Source of the DNA: W1P20-047 sp045118335
GTDB taxonomy: Bacteria; Actinomycetota; Coriobacteriia; Coriobacteriales; Eggerthellaceae
NCBI GenBank assembly: GCA_045118335.1
Contig: JBGUXY010000006.1
Location: 1-14,712 of the forward strand
DNA: 14,712 nucleotides
Direction of reading: 5' to 3'
Part shown: positions 1-5,747 of the stretch, in pieces
Layout of the letters: every line of letters begins with the position of its first letter
Position numbering within the stretch: position 1 is the stretch's first letter
Made by a program: the position numbers and the translations under genes
The notes under the pieces: model-generated
Told to the model about the DNA's origin: nothing
Seen by the model: the letters and a program-made list of their open reading frames with translations, nothing else
Database searches by the model: none

Positions 1-1671
1 GCCCATGCCGACCTCGATGGCCAGGTCAATGGCGTTGATGAGGTAGACGTGGATGTCGTTGTTGGCGATGTACTGCTTGGCAGCGGCGTTGAGGTGCTTA
101 TCGAGCTCCTCGACATCCCACTGGCAGTTGATCATCAGCGTGCCGCCGGGCTTCACGTCGCGCACGATGGGGAAGTTTTTGGTGATGTAAGCGGGCGTGT
201 GGCATGCCACGAAGTCGGCCTTGTTCACGTAGTACGGGCTGCGGATGAACGAATCGCCGAAGCGCAGGTGGCTGACGGTCACGCCGCCGGTCTTCTTGGA
301 GTCGTACTGGAAGTAAGCCTGCACGTACTTGTCGGTATGGTCGCCGATGATCTTGATGGAGTTCTTGTTCGCGCCAACCGTGCCGTCGCCGCCCAGACCC
401 CAGAACTTGCACTCGATGGTGCCGGCAGAGGCGGTATTGGGGCAGTTCGGGTCTTCGGCCAGCGAAAGGTTCGTGACGTCGTCGACGATGCCGATGGTGA
501 ACTCGCGCTTCGGCTCGTCTTTGGCCAGCTCGTCGTAGATGGCGAACACGGAAGCCGGCGGGGTGTCCTTGGAACCCAAGCCATAGCGGCCACCGGTAAC
601 GGTGATGCCCGTGATGCCCTCCTGAGCCAGTGCGCTCACGACGTCCAGATACAGCGGCTCGCCCAGCGAACCCGGCTCCTTCGTGCGGTCGAGCACTGCC
701 AGCTTCTTGCAGGTCTTCGGCAAAGCCTCGGCGAACTTGGCGGAAACGAACGGGCGATACAGGCGAACCTTGATCAAGCCCACCTTCTGGCCGTTGGCGT
801 TCAGGTAGTCCACAACCTCTTCCACGACGTCGCAGAAGCTGCCCATGGCCACGATCACGCGGTCGGCATCGGGGGCGCCGTAGTAGTTGAACAGCTCGTA
901 GTTGGTGCCCAGCTTGGCGTTGACCTGGTGCATGTAATCTTCCACCACGGCCGGCAGCTCGTCGTAGACGCTGTTGCAAGCCTCGCGATGCTGGAAGAAG
1001 ATGTCGCCGTTTTCGTGGCTGCCGCGCATGGCGGGGTGCTCGGGGTTCAGGCTGTGGTCGCGGAAGGCGCGCACGGCGTCCATATCGCACATTTCGGCCA
1101 GATCGGCGTAATCCCAGCAGGCGACCTTCTGGATCTCGTGGCTGGTGCGGAAGCCATCGAAGAAGTTCAGGAACGGCACACGGCCCTTGATGGCGGCAAG
1201 GTGCGCCACGGCACCCAGGTCCATGATCTCCTGCACGTTGCTTTCGGCGAGCATGGCGAAACCGGTCTGACGGCAAGCCATGACGTCGGAATGATCGCCG
1301 AAGATGTTCAGCGCATGAGTGGCCAAGGTACGGGCGCTCACGTGGAACACCGACGGCATCTGCTCGGCTGCGATCTTGTACATGTTCGGAATCATGAGCA
1401 GAAGGCCCTGCGAAGCGGTGTAGGTAGTAGTCAACGCACCAGCCGCCAGCGAGCCGTGCACGGCGCCTGCCGCGCCGCCTTCGCTTTGCATCTCGCACAC
1501 CTTCACGGTAGTACCGAAGATGTTCTTCTTGCCCTGGGCCGACCACTGGTCGACGAAGTCAGCCATGGGGCTGGACGGCGTGATCGGGTAGATGCCGGCC
1601 ACTTCGGTGAACGCGTAAGACACGTACGCCGCAGCGTTGTTGCCATCCATTGACTTGAATTCTCTTGCCAT
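1..1671 (-). CDS. nifJ: Pyruvate:ferredoxin (flavodoxin) oxidoreductase, N-terminal part (runs off the window)
   Basis: Cytoplasmic thiamine-diphosphate, iron-sulfur enzyme that oxidatively decarboxylates pyruvate to acetyl-CoA and CO2 and reduces ferredoxin or flavodoxin. The 557 codons present read from ATG at 1671, behind an AGGAGA site (about 1674-1679), to the left edge. Seen: YPITPSSPM with Thr31, the MQSEGGAAG stretch with Glu64, and Arg114 in the HVSARTLATHALNIFGDHSD stretch. As I recall, these match the active-site Thr31, Glu64 and Arg114 of the Desulfovibrio africanus enzyme. Domains I and II are complete. The gamma-type domain III (GIGGDGTVGANK-like segment, here LGGDGTVGANK) is cut near its end. 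The EKR, 4Fe-4S and TPP-binding C-terminal domains would lie left of the window; the family is usually about 1,180 residues. No frameshift is seen. The identification is very secure. Confidence 0.97.
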   Translation of the reverse strand, partial: MAREFKSMDGNNAAAYVSYAFTEVAGIYPITPSSPMADFVDQWSAQGKKNIFGTTVKVCEMQSEGGAAGAVHGSLAAGALTTTYTASQGLLLMIPNMYKIAAEQMPSVFHVSARTLATHALNIFGDHSDVMACRQTGFAMLAESNVQEIMDLGAVAHLAAIKGRVPFLNFFDGFRTSHEIQKVACWDYADLAEMCDMDAVRAFRDHSLNPEHPAMRGSHENGDIFFQHREACNSVYDELPAVVEDYMHQVNAKLGTNYELFNYYGAPDADRVIVAMGSFCDVVEEVVDYLNANGQKVGLIKVRLYRPFVSAKFAEALPKTCKKLAVLDRTKEPGSLGEPLYLDVVSALAQEGITGITVTGGRYGLGSKDTPPASVFAIYDELAKDEPKREFTIGIVDDVTNLSLAEDPNCPNTASAGTIECKFWGLGGDGTVGANKNSIKIIGDHTDKYVQAYFQYDSKKTGGVTVSHLRFGDSFIRSPYYVNKADFVACHTPAYITKNFPIVRDVKPGGTLMINCQWDVEELDKHLNAAAKQYIANNDIHVYLINAIDLAIEVGMG

Positions 1672-1834
1672 GTTCTCTCCTTGTCGGGCTCAAGCCCCCA
1701 AGACCTGCGCATAAACACCCCATGCACGGCCTTGTTCGGGCACATACCGATTGGCATTCGCATCCGGCGAGCAGCCGTGGCCACCTGATACTCCCAAACA
1801 GCTTGGCCAGCCACCGGATTACATACTGTTACGT

Positions 1835-1843
1835 ACTATATCA
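1835..1843 (-). promoter_or_regulatory. Candidate extended -10 promoter for nifJ
   Basis: On the minus strand this reads TGATATAGT: a TG one base upstream of TATAGT, a five-of-six match to TATAAT. No good -35 lies 16-18 bp upstream, which extended -10 promoters can tolerate. It would give a leader of roughly 155 nt. Weak evidence; a TTGATA (1839-1844) paired with TGTAAT (1818-1823) is a competing reading but has a spacer of only 15. Confidence 0.28.
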
Positions 1844-1942
1844 ACTGGCGTTTCACTCGTGTTACTGTTTTCGGCCAACCACATAAAACATTGTTTCACG
1901 GCAACGGTCGAAACCAGATGTGACGAATAGATGGAGCCTGGG

Positions 1943-1970
1943 TTATAACAAGGGACAGTCTTTTGTTGTG
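1943..1970. repeat. Short palindromic intergenic repeat, copy 1 (degenerate)
   Basis: The 14-mer ATAACAAGGGACAG (1945-1958) is followed by TCTTTTGTTGTG, giving imperfect dyad symmetry. The same 14-mer recurs exactly at 5722-5735 inside another imperfect palindrome, and a related palindrome lies at 8709-8733. This resembles a REP-like family; this copy is the most decayed. Confidence 0.5.
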
Positions 1971-2018
1971 GCTTTCCTTTCAGGTGGGCAAAGTCGAGCA
2001 TTCGCAACGCCAGCGCGC

Positions 2019-2088
2019 GACAGACGGGGCCGTTCCGCAACTGTTACATCTTGCGTAATGCGGTAGTTAAGCAACGGCCCCGTCTGTC
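2019..2088. repeat. Perfect 16-bp inverted repeat with nested inner stems
   Basis: GACAGACGGGGCCGTT at 2019-2034 is exactly complementary to AACGGCCCCGTCTGTC at 2073-2088. Directly inside, CCGCA (2035-2039) can pair with TGCGG (2059-2063), and TTAC (2044-2047) with GTAA (2055-2058). The result is a long, GC-rich, multi-level hairpin with a 9-nt bulge on one side. No T-run follows on either strand, so it is not a classical terminator, and no target-site duplication flanks it. It sits between divergent genes, about 240 bp before the phasin-like start and about 350 bp before nifJ. Confidence 0.7.
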
Positions 2089-2235
2089 ATAGTCTGTTCG
2101 GCCTCGTTCGCCACGCATAGGCTGCATGTTCTTATGGCACGATGCATGCGTCCCAGGATACCAACTTGGTGGCGGTTGTGTTTCAGAATGGCTACGTATA
2201 CCTGCTGCACCGCTGTTCTTTTAGCCGTGGTGACG

Positions 2236-2241
2236 TACAAT
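2236..2241 (+). promoter_or_regulatory. Candidate -10 box for the phasin-like gene
   Basis: TACAAT is a five-of-six match to the sigma-70/sigma-A -10 box, about 90 bp before the start codon. The bases where a -35 should lie (about 2213-2219) match poorly, so this is only a suggestion. Confidence 0.25.
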
Positions 2242-2254
2242 GTTCGCAACGGAC

Positions 2255-2273
2255 GCTCGGCGGCTTGCCGAGC
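2255..2273 (+). other. Leader hairpin before the phasin-like gene
   Basis: GCTCGGC (2255-2261) and GCCGAGC (2267-2273) form a perfect 7-bp stem around a 5-nt loop. It lies just downstream of the candidate -10 and 57 nt before the start codon, so it would be near the 5' end of the mRNA. No T-run follows. A role in mRNA stability is possible but unproven. Confidence 0.4.
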
Positions 2274-2317
2274 ACGACATTGGCAAGCACCGCGGACAAG
2301 GCGCGGCTACACAACTT

Positions 2318-2324
2318 GAGGAGG
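2318..2324 (+). promoter_or_regulatory. Strong ribosome binding site that fixes the phasin-like start
   Basis: GAGGAGG, with a 6-nt spacer to ATG at 2331. The open frame extends upstream to 2142, but that upstream part lacks such a site and has a different amino-acid character, so translation should begin at 2331. Confidence 0.85.
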
Positions 2325-2330
2325 AAACTC

Positions 2331-2840
2331 ATGGCAACCATCCAAGAAGGGCTGAGGGACATCATCATGGCCGGCATCGGCGCAGTGGCCATTACCGGCG
2401 AAAAGACGAAGGAGCTCATCGACAGCCTTACCGAAAAGGGCGCTATAAACGCCGACCAGCGCAAGGAACTCATCGATAACTTGGTGAACAAGGGTGAGGC
2501 GGCCGCATCCCAAAGCAAGGAAGCTGGAGCTGGCGTGGCCAAGAAGGTGGCCGGAGCGGTAAACGATGTGCGTACCGGCGCCCTGGAAGCCCGCATGAAG
2601 CTCATGAACCCCGAAGAGCGCCTTGCCTTCGCAGCCCTGGCAGCTGAAATCGCCGAGCGCGAAAACGCCAAGGCAGAAAAGGCCGTGGAGGTGGAAGCTG
2701 TCGTCGAGGACGTGGCCGCAGAGGCCGAAGAAGGCGCAGAAGGCATCGCCGAGGCAGTTGCGGAAGCTGCCGAAGCAGCTGGCGAAGCTGCTGCCGAAGT
2801 CGCCGAAGCAGCGGTCGAATCCGCCGAGGCTGCCGAATAA
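2331..2840 (+). CDS. Phasin-like (PhaI/COG3937-type) helical protein with Ala/Glu-rich tail
   Basis: A 169-residue, predicted all-helical protein. The N-terminal half (MATIQEGLRDIIMAGIGAVA, then GEKTKELIDSLTEKGAINADQRKEL) follows the pattern I associate with the small PhaI-like phasin family: an amphipathic helix, a KTKEL..LTEKG turn, then a second helix. Residues about 60-100 continue as a polar helix. From about 110 to the end the protein is nearly all Ala, Glu and Val, likely a long acidic amphipathic or coiled-coil helix. No signal peptide or convincing membrane helix is seen. In PHA-making bacteria such proteins coat granules, but no PHA gene is present here, and in this type of organism the role is unknown. 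It is a single-gene unit closed by a strong terminator. Start chosen by the GAGGAGG site. Confidence 0.75.
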   Translation: MATIQEGLRDIIMAGIGAVAITGEKTKELIDSLTEKGAINADQRKELIDNLVNKGEAAASQSKEAGAGVAKKVAGAVNDVRTGALEARMKLMNPEERLAFAALAAEIAERENAKAEKAVEVEAVVEDVAAEAEEGAEGIAEAVAEAAEAAGEAAAEVAEAAVESAEAAE

Positions 2841-2886
2841 GCAAACACCCGCGCTCGTTTAGCGCAATACCATTAAACTCGGAAGA

Positions 2887-2919
2887 CCCTGGCCGCACCA
2901 AGCGGCCAGGGCTTTTTTT
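2887..2919 (+). terminator. Rho-independent terminator after the phasin-like gene
   Basis: CCCTGGCCGC (2887-2896) pairs perfectly with GCGGCCAGGG (2902-2911) around the loop ACCAA, followed by C and seven T's (2913-2919). Textbook intrinsic terminator, 46 bp after the stop codon. Confidence 0.95.
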
Positions 2920-2924
2920 CGACA

Positions 2925-2986
2925 TGAGAAATAGGAAATGAGAAATTGCACCCGTCCCTATTTCTCACACACCTATTTCTCACACA
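2925..2986. repeat. Palindromic patch with a 15-bp tandem duplication
   Basis: TGAGAAATAGG (2925-2935) is the exact reverse complement of CCTATTTCTCA at 2957-2967 and again at 2972-2982. The second half is a perfect tandem duplication of the 15-mer CCTATTTCTCACACA (2957-2971 and 2972-2986). It fills the space between two convergent transcription units. Looks like an intergenic repeat element in which one arm was duplicated. Confidence 0.75.
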
Positions 2987-2989
2987 AGG

Positions 2990-3022
2990 AAGGGGAGGGC
3001 GGCGCGATGCCGACCTCCCCTT
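2990..3022 (-). terminator. Probable terminator for the NhaC-family gene
   Basis: AAGGGGAGG (2990-2998) pairs with CCTCCCCTT (3014-3022), and inside it CGGC (3000-3003) pairs with GCCG (3009-3012) around a 5-nt loop. It starts 22 bp after the minus-strand stop at 3045. The minus-strand sequence after the stem is only weakly T-rich (CCTTGTGTG), so the termination call is moderate. Confidence 0.55.
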
Positions 3023-3044
3023 TGGTTCAATCTGTTTGGGACGG

Positions 3045-4628
3045 TTATTTCGCTAGACACGGTGCATAGTCTTCCAGCGACTTCTTGCCCACGGTGTTGC
3101 GCAGCACGAACAGCAGCGCGACGGTGAGCACGATGCCGATGGGCAGGCAGATGACCCAGTTCTGGATGAAGCCCGCCAGGACGAAGCACACGAACGACAC
3201 GCCCGCCACGGAAAGCGCATAGGGCAGCTGCGTGCTCACATGGTCGACGTGGTTCACATTCGCACCGGCCGACGCCATGATCGTGGTGTCGGAGATGGGC
3301 GAGATATGGTCGCCGCACACGGCACCAGCCAAGCAAGCCGAGATGCCGATGGTAAGCAACTGCGGATCATTGCTGAAGATGGGCAGCACGATGGGGATAA
3401 GAATGCCGAACGTGCCCCAGCTGGTGCCAGTGGAAAACGCCAAGCCCAGCGCCACCAGGAAGATGATGGCGGGAAGCATCATGAACAGGCCAGCAGCTGC
3501 GCCCTCCATCGCGCCAGCCACGAAAGTGGCGGCGCCCAATGCGGAGGTCGTGAGCTTCAGGGTGAGGGCGAATGTGAGGATGAGCATGGCGGGAACCATG
3601 GCCTTGAAACCCTCGACGAAGCAGCTGGTCGCTTCCTTGAAGGAGACCACACGGCGTGCAATCAGATAGATGAACGAGATGATGAGCGCAATGAGCGAAC
3701 CCCACGGCAAGGCCACGGAGGCATCGGTATTGCCAAAGGCCACAGGCAGGTTCATGAAGCCTTCAGCCTCGGGATCCCAGAAGCCACCCACATACATCAT
3801 GCCGATGACGCAGCAGATGATGAGCATGATGACGGGCAGGAGCATATCCCACAACGAAGCCTTAGGGTTGTCCACCACTTCCTCTTCGCCAAGCGAGCCG
3901 AGCTTGCCATCGCGCAGGGCCTCGAGCTCCTTTTTCGCCATCGGGCCGTAGTCGAAGCCCATGATGCACAAACCGATAAGGAACACGATGGTGAGCAGCG
4001 AGTAGAAGTTGTAAGGGATGGCCTGCACGAACAGTTGAATGCCCGTAACGCCAGTGTCCAGGTCGGACGCCGTGGCGGAAACCGCAGCCGCCCACGAGGA
4101 AATGGGGGCGATCATGCAGATGGGAGCTGCCGTGGCGTCGATGACGTAGGAAAGCTTCGCGCGAGAAATCTTCTGCTCGTCGGTAACGGGACGCATGACG
4201 GCGCCCACGGTAAGGCAGTTAAAGTAGTCGTCCACGAAGATGAGCACACCCAGCAGGAAGGTGGCCAGCATGGCACCCACGCGGGACTTGATGTGATCGG
4301 CTGCCCATCTGCCAAACGCAGCAGAGCCCCCGGCTGTGTTGATGAGCGCCACCATAATACCCAGCATCACCAGGAATATGAAAATACCCGAATTCCACGG
4401 GTCGCTGATTGCGTGTATGAAACCGACCGTGACCTCTTCACCATCTGGAGTCATGTATGTCGACCCGATGATGTAGTTCAGCGTTTCAATCGGGTTGAAA
4501 GCCGCCAGCAGCAGCGCACCAACCAGAATGCCCACGAACAGCGAGCTGAACGTTTCCTTGGTAACCAGCGCAAGCACGATCGCCACAATGGGCGGTACCA
4601 GCGACCAGAAGGTACCTACGAATTCCAT
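3045..4628 (-). CDS. lysW: NhaC-family transporter under lysine riboswitch control; probable lysine carrier (LysW-type)
   Basis: A 527-residue polytopic inner-membrane protein of the NhaC Na+/H+ antiporter family (COG1757). Seen: about 11-12 hydrophobic segments, VDDYFN at 132-137, DATAAPICMIAPISSWAA at 164-181, a STGTSWGTFG stretch, and GDHISPISDTT followed by NHVDHVSTQLPYA near the C-terminus, all typical of NhaC. Comparative studies of the LYS element (Rodionov and colleagues, 2003, as I recall) proposed LysW, an NhaC homologue, as a lysine transporter because it sits behind lysine riboswitches. The same arrangement is seen here, so lysine uptake, perhaps Na+-coupled, is the likely role; Na+/H+ or another amino-acid exchange remains possible. 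Start ATG at 4628 is set by an AAGGAGG site. An in-frame TTG at 4742 lies inside the terminator U-tract and is rejected. The gene is transcribed alone. Confidence 0.85.
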   Translation of the reverse strand: MEFVGTFWSLVPPIVAIVLALVTKETFSSLFVGILVGALLLAAFNPIETLNYIIGSTYMTPDGEEVTVGFIHAISDPWNSGIFIFLVMLGIMVALINTAGGSAAFGRWAADHIKSRVGAMLATFLLGVLIFVDDYFNCLTVGAVMRPVTDEQKISRAKLSYVIDATAAPICMIAPISSWAAAVSATASDLDTGVTGIQLFVQAIPYNFYSLLTIVFLIGLCIMGFDYGPMAKKELEALRDGKLGSLGEEEVVDNPKASLWDMLLPVIMLIICCVIGMMYVGGFWDPEAEGFMNLPVAFGNTDASVALPWGSLIALIISFIYLIARRVVSFKEATSCFVEGFKAMVPAMLILTFALTLKLTTSALGAATFVAGAMEGAAAGLFMMLPAIIFLVALGLAFSTGTSWGTFGILIPIVLPIFSNDPQLLTIGISACLAGAVCGDHISPISDTTIMASAGANVNHVDHVSTQLPYALSVAGVSFVCFVLAGFIQNWVICLPIGIVLTVALLFVLRNTVGKKSLEDYAPCLAK

Positions 4629-4632
4629 GCTT

Positions 4633-4639
4633 CCTCCTT
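4633..4639 (-). promoter_or_regulatory. Ribosome binding site fixing the NhaC-family start
   Basis: AAGGAGG on the minus strand, four bases before ATG at 4628. It rules out the longer in-frame start at 4742, which has no such site. Confidence 0.85.
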
Positions 4640-4740
4640 CTGCAGCGGACAAGACACCTTGTCGCCACTTCCACGTGAAAAGCGAGCTAAACCCATCTGT
4701 TGTAGGCACCACAGGTGCGCCGAGCTCGTTTTCCACTCCC

Positions 4741-4770
4741 AACTAAAACAGGCCATGAAGTCATGGCCTG
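4741..4770 (-). terminator. Intrinsic terminator of the lysine riboswitch expression platform
   Basis: Minus-strand CAGGCCATG (4762-4770) pairs with CATGGCCTG (4749-4757) around a 4-nt loop and is followed by UUUUAGUU (4741-4748). It lies in the leader between the aptamer and the transporter gene, about 110 nt before the start codon. It cannot end any upstream gene, so it is a premature (attenuation) terminator. Confidence 0.85.
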
Positions 4771-4797
4771 CGAGAATTCGATTCGCTTTGGCCATGA
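4761..4797 (-). promoter_or_regulatory. Antiterminator pairing of the lysine riboswitch
   Basis: Minus-strand TCATGGCC (4790-4797), overlapping the 3' strand of the aptamer closing helix by five bases, can pair with GGCCATGA (4761-4768), the 5' arm of the terminator. The 8-mer is identical to that in the terminator's own 3' arm, so the two compete for the same partner. Ligand-stabilised P1 should withhold part of it and permit termination; without lysine the antiterminator can form and transcription continues. The pairing is read from sequence; the behaviour is inferred. Confidence 0.7.
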
Positions 4798-4959
4798 TAG
4801 CTCTCCACTTGCAGCGGCAGTGCACAAGATATTCTCTTGCACCCCAGGTGCGCATGGGCTCGGAACCCACACGCCCTTCGGCAGCGCTCCCCTTTCGCCC
4901 CCGCGTGTCCGATACACATTGAGCGGATGGTTACTGATGAAGGCTGCGCCTCTATCATG
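4793..4959 (-). promoter_or_regulatory. Lysine riboswitch (LYS element / L-box) aptamer
   Basis: On the minus strand the closing helix P1 is CATGATAG (4952-4959) with CTATCATG (4793-4800), a perfect 8 bp. Conserved blocks follow in the right order: GATAGAGGCGC, CTTCATCAGTA, then CGAAAGGGGAGCGCTGCCGAAG (within about 4875-4898), and finally GGAGAGCTATC. As recalled, the Bacillus subtilis lysC element has GATAGAGGTGC, CTTCAAGAGTA, GAAAGGGGAGCG..GCCGAAG and GGAGGGCTATC, an almost point-for-point match. A further hairpin (GTGCAAGA with TCTTG..CAC) fits P5. Length about 167 nt is normal. It controls the NhaC-family gene downstream through the terminator at 4741-4770. Confidence 0.94.
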
Positions 4960-4988
4960 CCTGTTGCTTACTATGAAGCTGATAGCTG

Positions 4989-4994
4989 ATTATA
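4989..4994 (-). promoter_or_regulatory. -10 box of the riboswitch/transporter promoter
   Basis: Perfect TATAAT on the minus strand, placing the transcription start near 4982, about 20 nt before aptamer helix P1. The -35 region (around 5012-5017, GCGCAA on the minus strand) is poor. The position relative to the aptamer is what makes this convincing. Confidence 0.65.
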
Positions 4995-5104
4995 GTTGAT
5001 TTGCCAGGGCATTGCGCTAGAAACGCGACGTATGTAGCATTTTTTGCCGAGATTCATAGTAAGCTATGTTCGGTTGGAACACATAACTACGAGATTGGAA
5101 AGCC

Positions 5105-5707
5105 ATGCAGTTCAGATCGGCATCTGCAGAAGAGTTCGAAGCCGTTATGGCCATTATCGAAGACGGTCGTGCTTCGCTGGCTGGTTTGGGTATAGACCAG
5201 TGGCAGAACGGATCGCCCAATGCACAGATGGTGCAGGCGGATCTGGCTGCGGGAAGCACCATGGTTGCCGTGGAAAACGGCAAGCCGATCGGCACGCTGT
5301 CCTTCGTGACAACGGGCGAACCCGACTATGCTCGCCCCACCTTTGGAAGCTGGCTTTCCGACTGCCCGTCCGAAGGCGAGGCCGAAGCCGACGAAAACCG
5401 GCCTTCTGGCGGCTCAGCCGAAATCGAGGTCCCCGTCGATGCCTCCTGCGACTACGTCACGATTCACCGCGTGGCAGTCGCCGCCCGTGCCGCGAAGCGC
5501 GGGGTGGCATCGTTCATGATGCAAAGCGCAATCGAGCTAGCCCAGAGCTTGGGCTTTCGTTCCGTACGCGTCGATACCCATGAAGGCAACATCCCCATGC
5601 AGCGCATGCTTCAAAAAAACGGCTTCAGATACTGCTGCGACATCGAGCTGAGCACCCCCGACGAGCCAACGAAAAAACGTCTGGGCTACGAAATCCTGCT
5701 ACCCTAG
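5105..5707 (+). CDS. GNAT-family N-acetyltransferase
   Basis: A 200-residue cytoplasmic acetyl-CoA-dependent acyltransferase; substrate unknown. Seen: N-terminal strand and helix (FRSASAEEFEAVMAII), the beta-4 region TIHRVAVAARAAKRGVASFMM (119-139), with the KRGVA turn in place of the usual R-G-x-G acetyl-CoA pyrophosphate loop, and a C-terminal THEGNIPMQRMLQKNGF block (158-174) typical of GNATs. Residues about 79-112 form an acidic, Ser/Gly/Pro-rich insertion with no obvious fold. Start ATG at 5105 is preceded by GGAAAG. The gene diverges from the riboswitch promoter and converges on the HAD gene with a 35-bp gap. TTGCCG at 5044-5049 with TATGTT at 5065-5070 is a weak promoter candidate (spacer 15). 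Confidence 0.88.
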   Translation: MQFRSASAEEFEAVMAIIEDGRASLAGLGIDQWQNGSPNAQMVQADLAAGSTMVAVENGKPIGTLSFVTTGEPDYARPTFGSWLSDCPSEGEAEADENRPSGGSAEIEVPVDASCDYVTIHRVAVAARAAKRGVASFMMQSAIELAQSLGFRSVRVDTHEGNIPMQRMLQKNGFRYCCDIELSTPDEPTKKRLGYEILLP

Positions 5708-5720
5708 CGCGGGAACGCCG

Positions 5721-5747
5721 CATAACAAGGGACAGCTCCTTGCTATG
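5721..5747. repeat. Short palindromic intergenic repeat, copy 2
   Basis: Imperfect palindrome: CATA (5721-5724) pairs with TATG (5744-5747), and CAAGG (5726-5730) with CCTTG (5738-5742), with one mismatch between them. It contains the exact 14-mer found at 1945-1958. It lies between the convergent GNAT and HAD genes and overlaps the last codons of the HAD gene, so it might also act as a weak bidirectional terminator, although no T-tract is present. Confidence 0.55.

Larger units (their letters stand above)
1672..2330. other. 659-bp intergenic region between divergent nifJ and the phasin-like gene
   Basis: No open frame here has both a credible ribosome binding site and protein-like composition. 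The stretch holds a weak extended -10 facing nifJ, one copy of a short palindromic repeat near 1943-1970, a 70-bp structure with perfect 16-bp arms at 2019-2088, a TACAAT box facing right, and a small hairpin in the leader of the phasin-like gene. TGTTAC recurs three times (near 1828, 1860 and 2042), but I cannot tie it to a known regulator. The length and the amount of inverted symmetry suggest regulatory or structured-RNA content. Confidence 0.6.

Noticed and set aside
49..1653. 534-residue open frame on the plus strand
   Set aside because: It is the antisense of nifJ, has His/Val/Gly-biased composition, no family resemblance and no ribosome site. GC-rich codon use in nifJ keeps this frame open.
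2019..2088. Ends of an insertion sequence
   Set aside because: Only 70 bp, no transposase frame inside and no target-site duplication visible at the edges.
2019..2088. Rho-independent terminator
   Set aside because: Strong stem but a 38-nt loop region and no T-tract on either side.
2142..2330. N-terminal extension of the phasin-like protein
   Set aside because: The upstream 63 codons have Cys/Arg-rich composition unlike the rest, and a strong GAGGAGG site marks 2331 as the start.
4629..4742. N-terminal extension of the NhaC-family protein
   Set aside because: The extended start is a TTG inside the riboswitch terminator tail without a ribosome site; AAGGAGG sits right before 4628.
3240..4922. 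560-residue open frame on the plus strand
   Set aside because: Antisense of the NhaC-family gene and riboswitch; extreme His/Asp/Arg composition, no fold or motif. It would also run through the aptamer.
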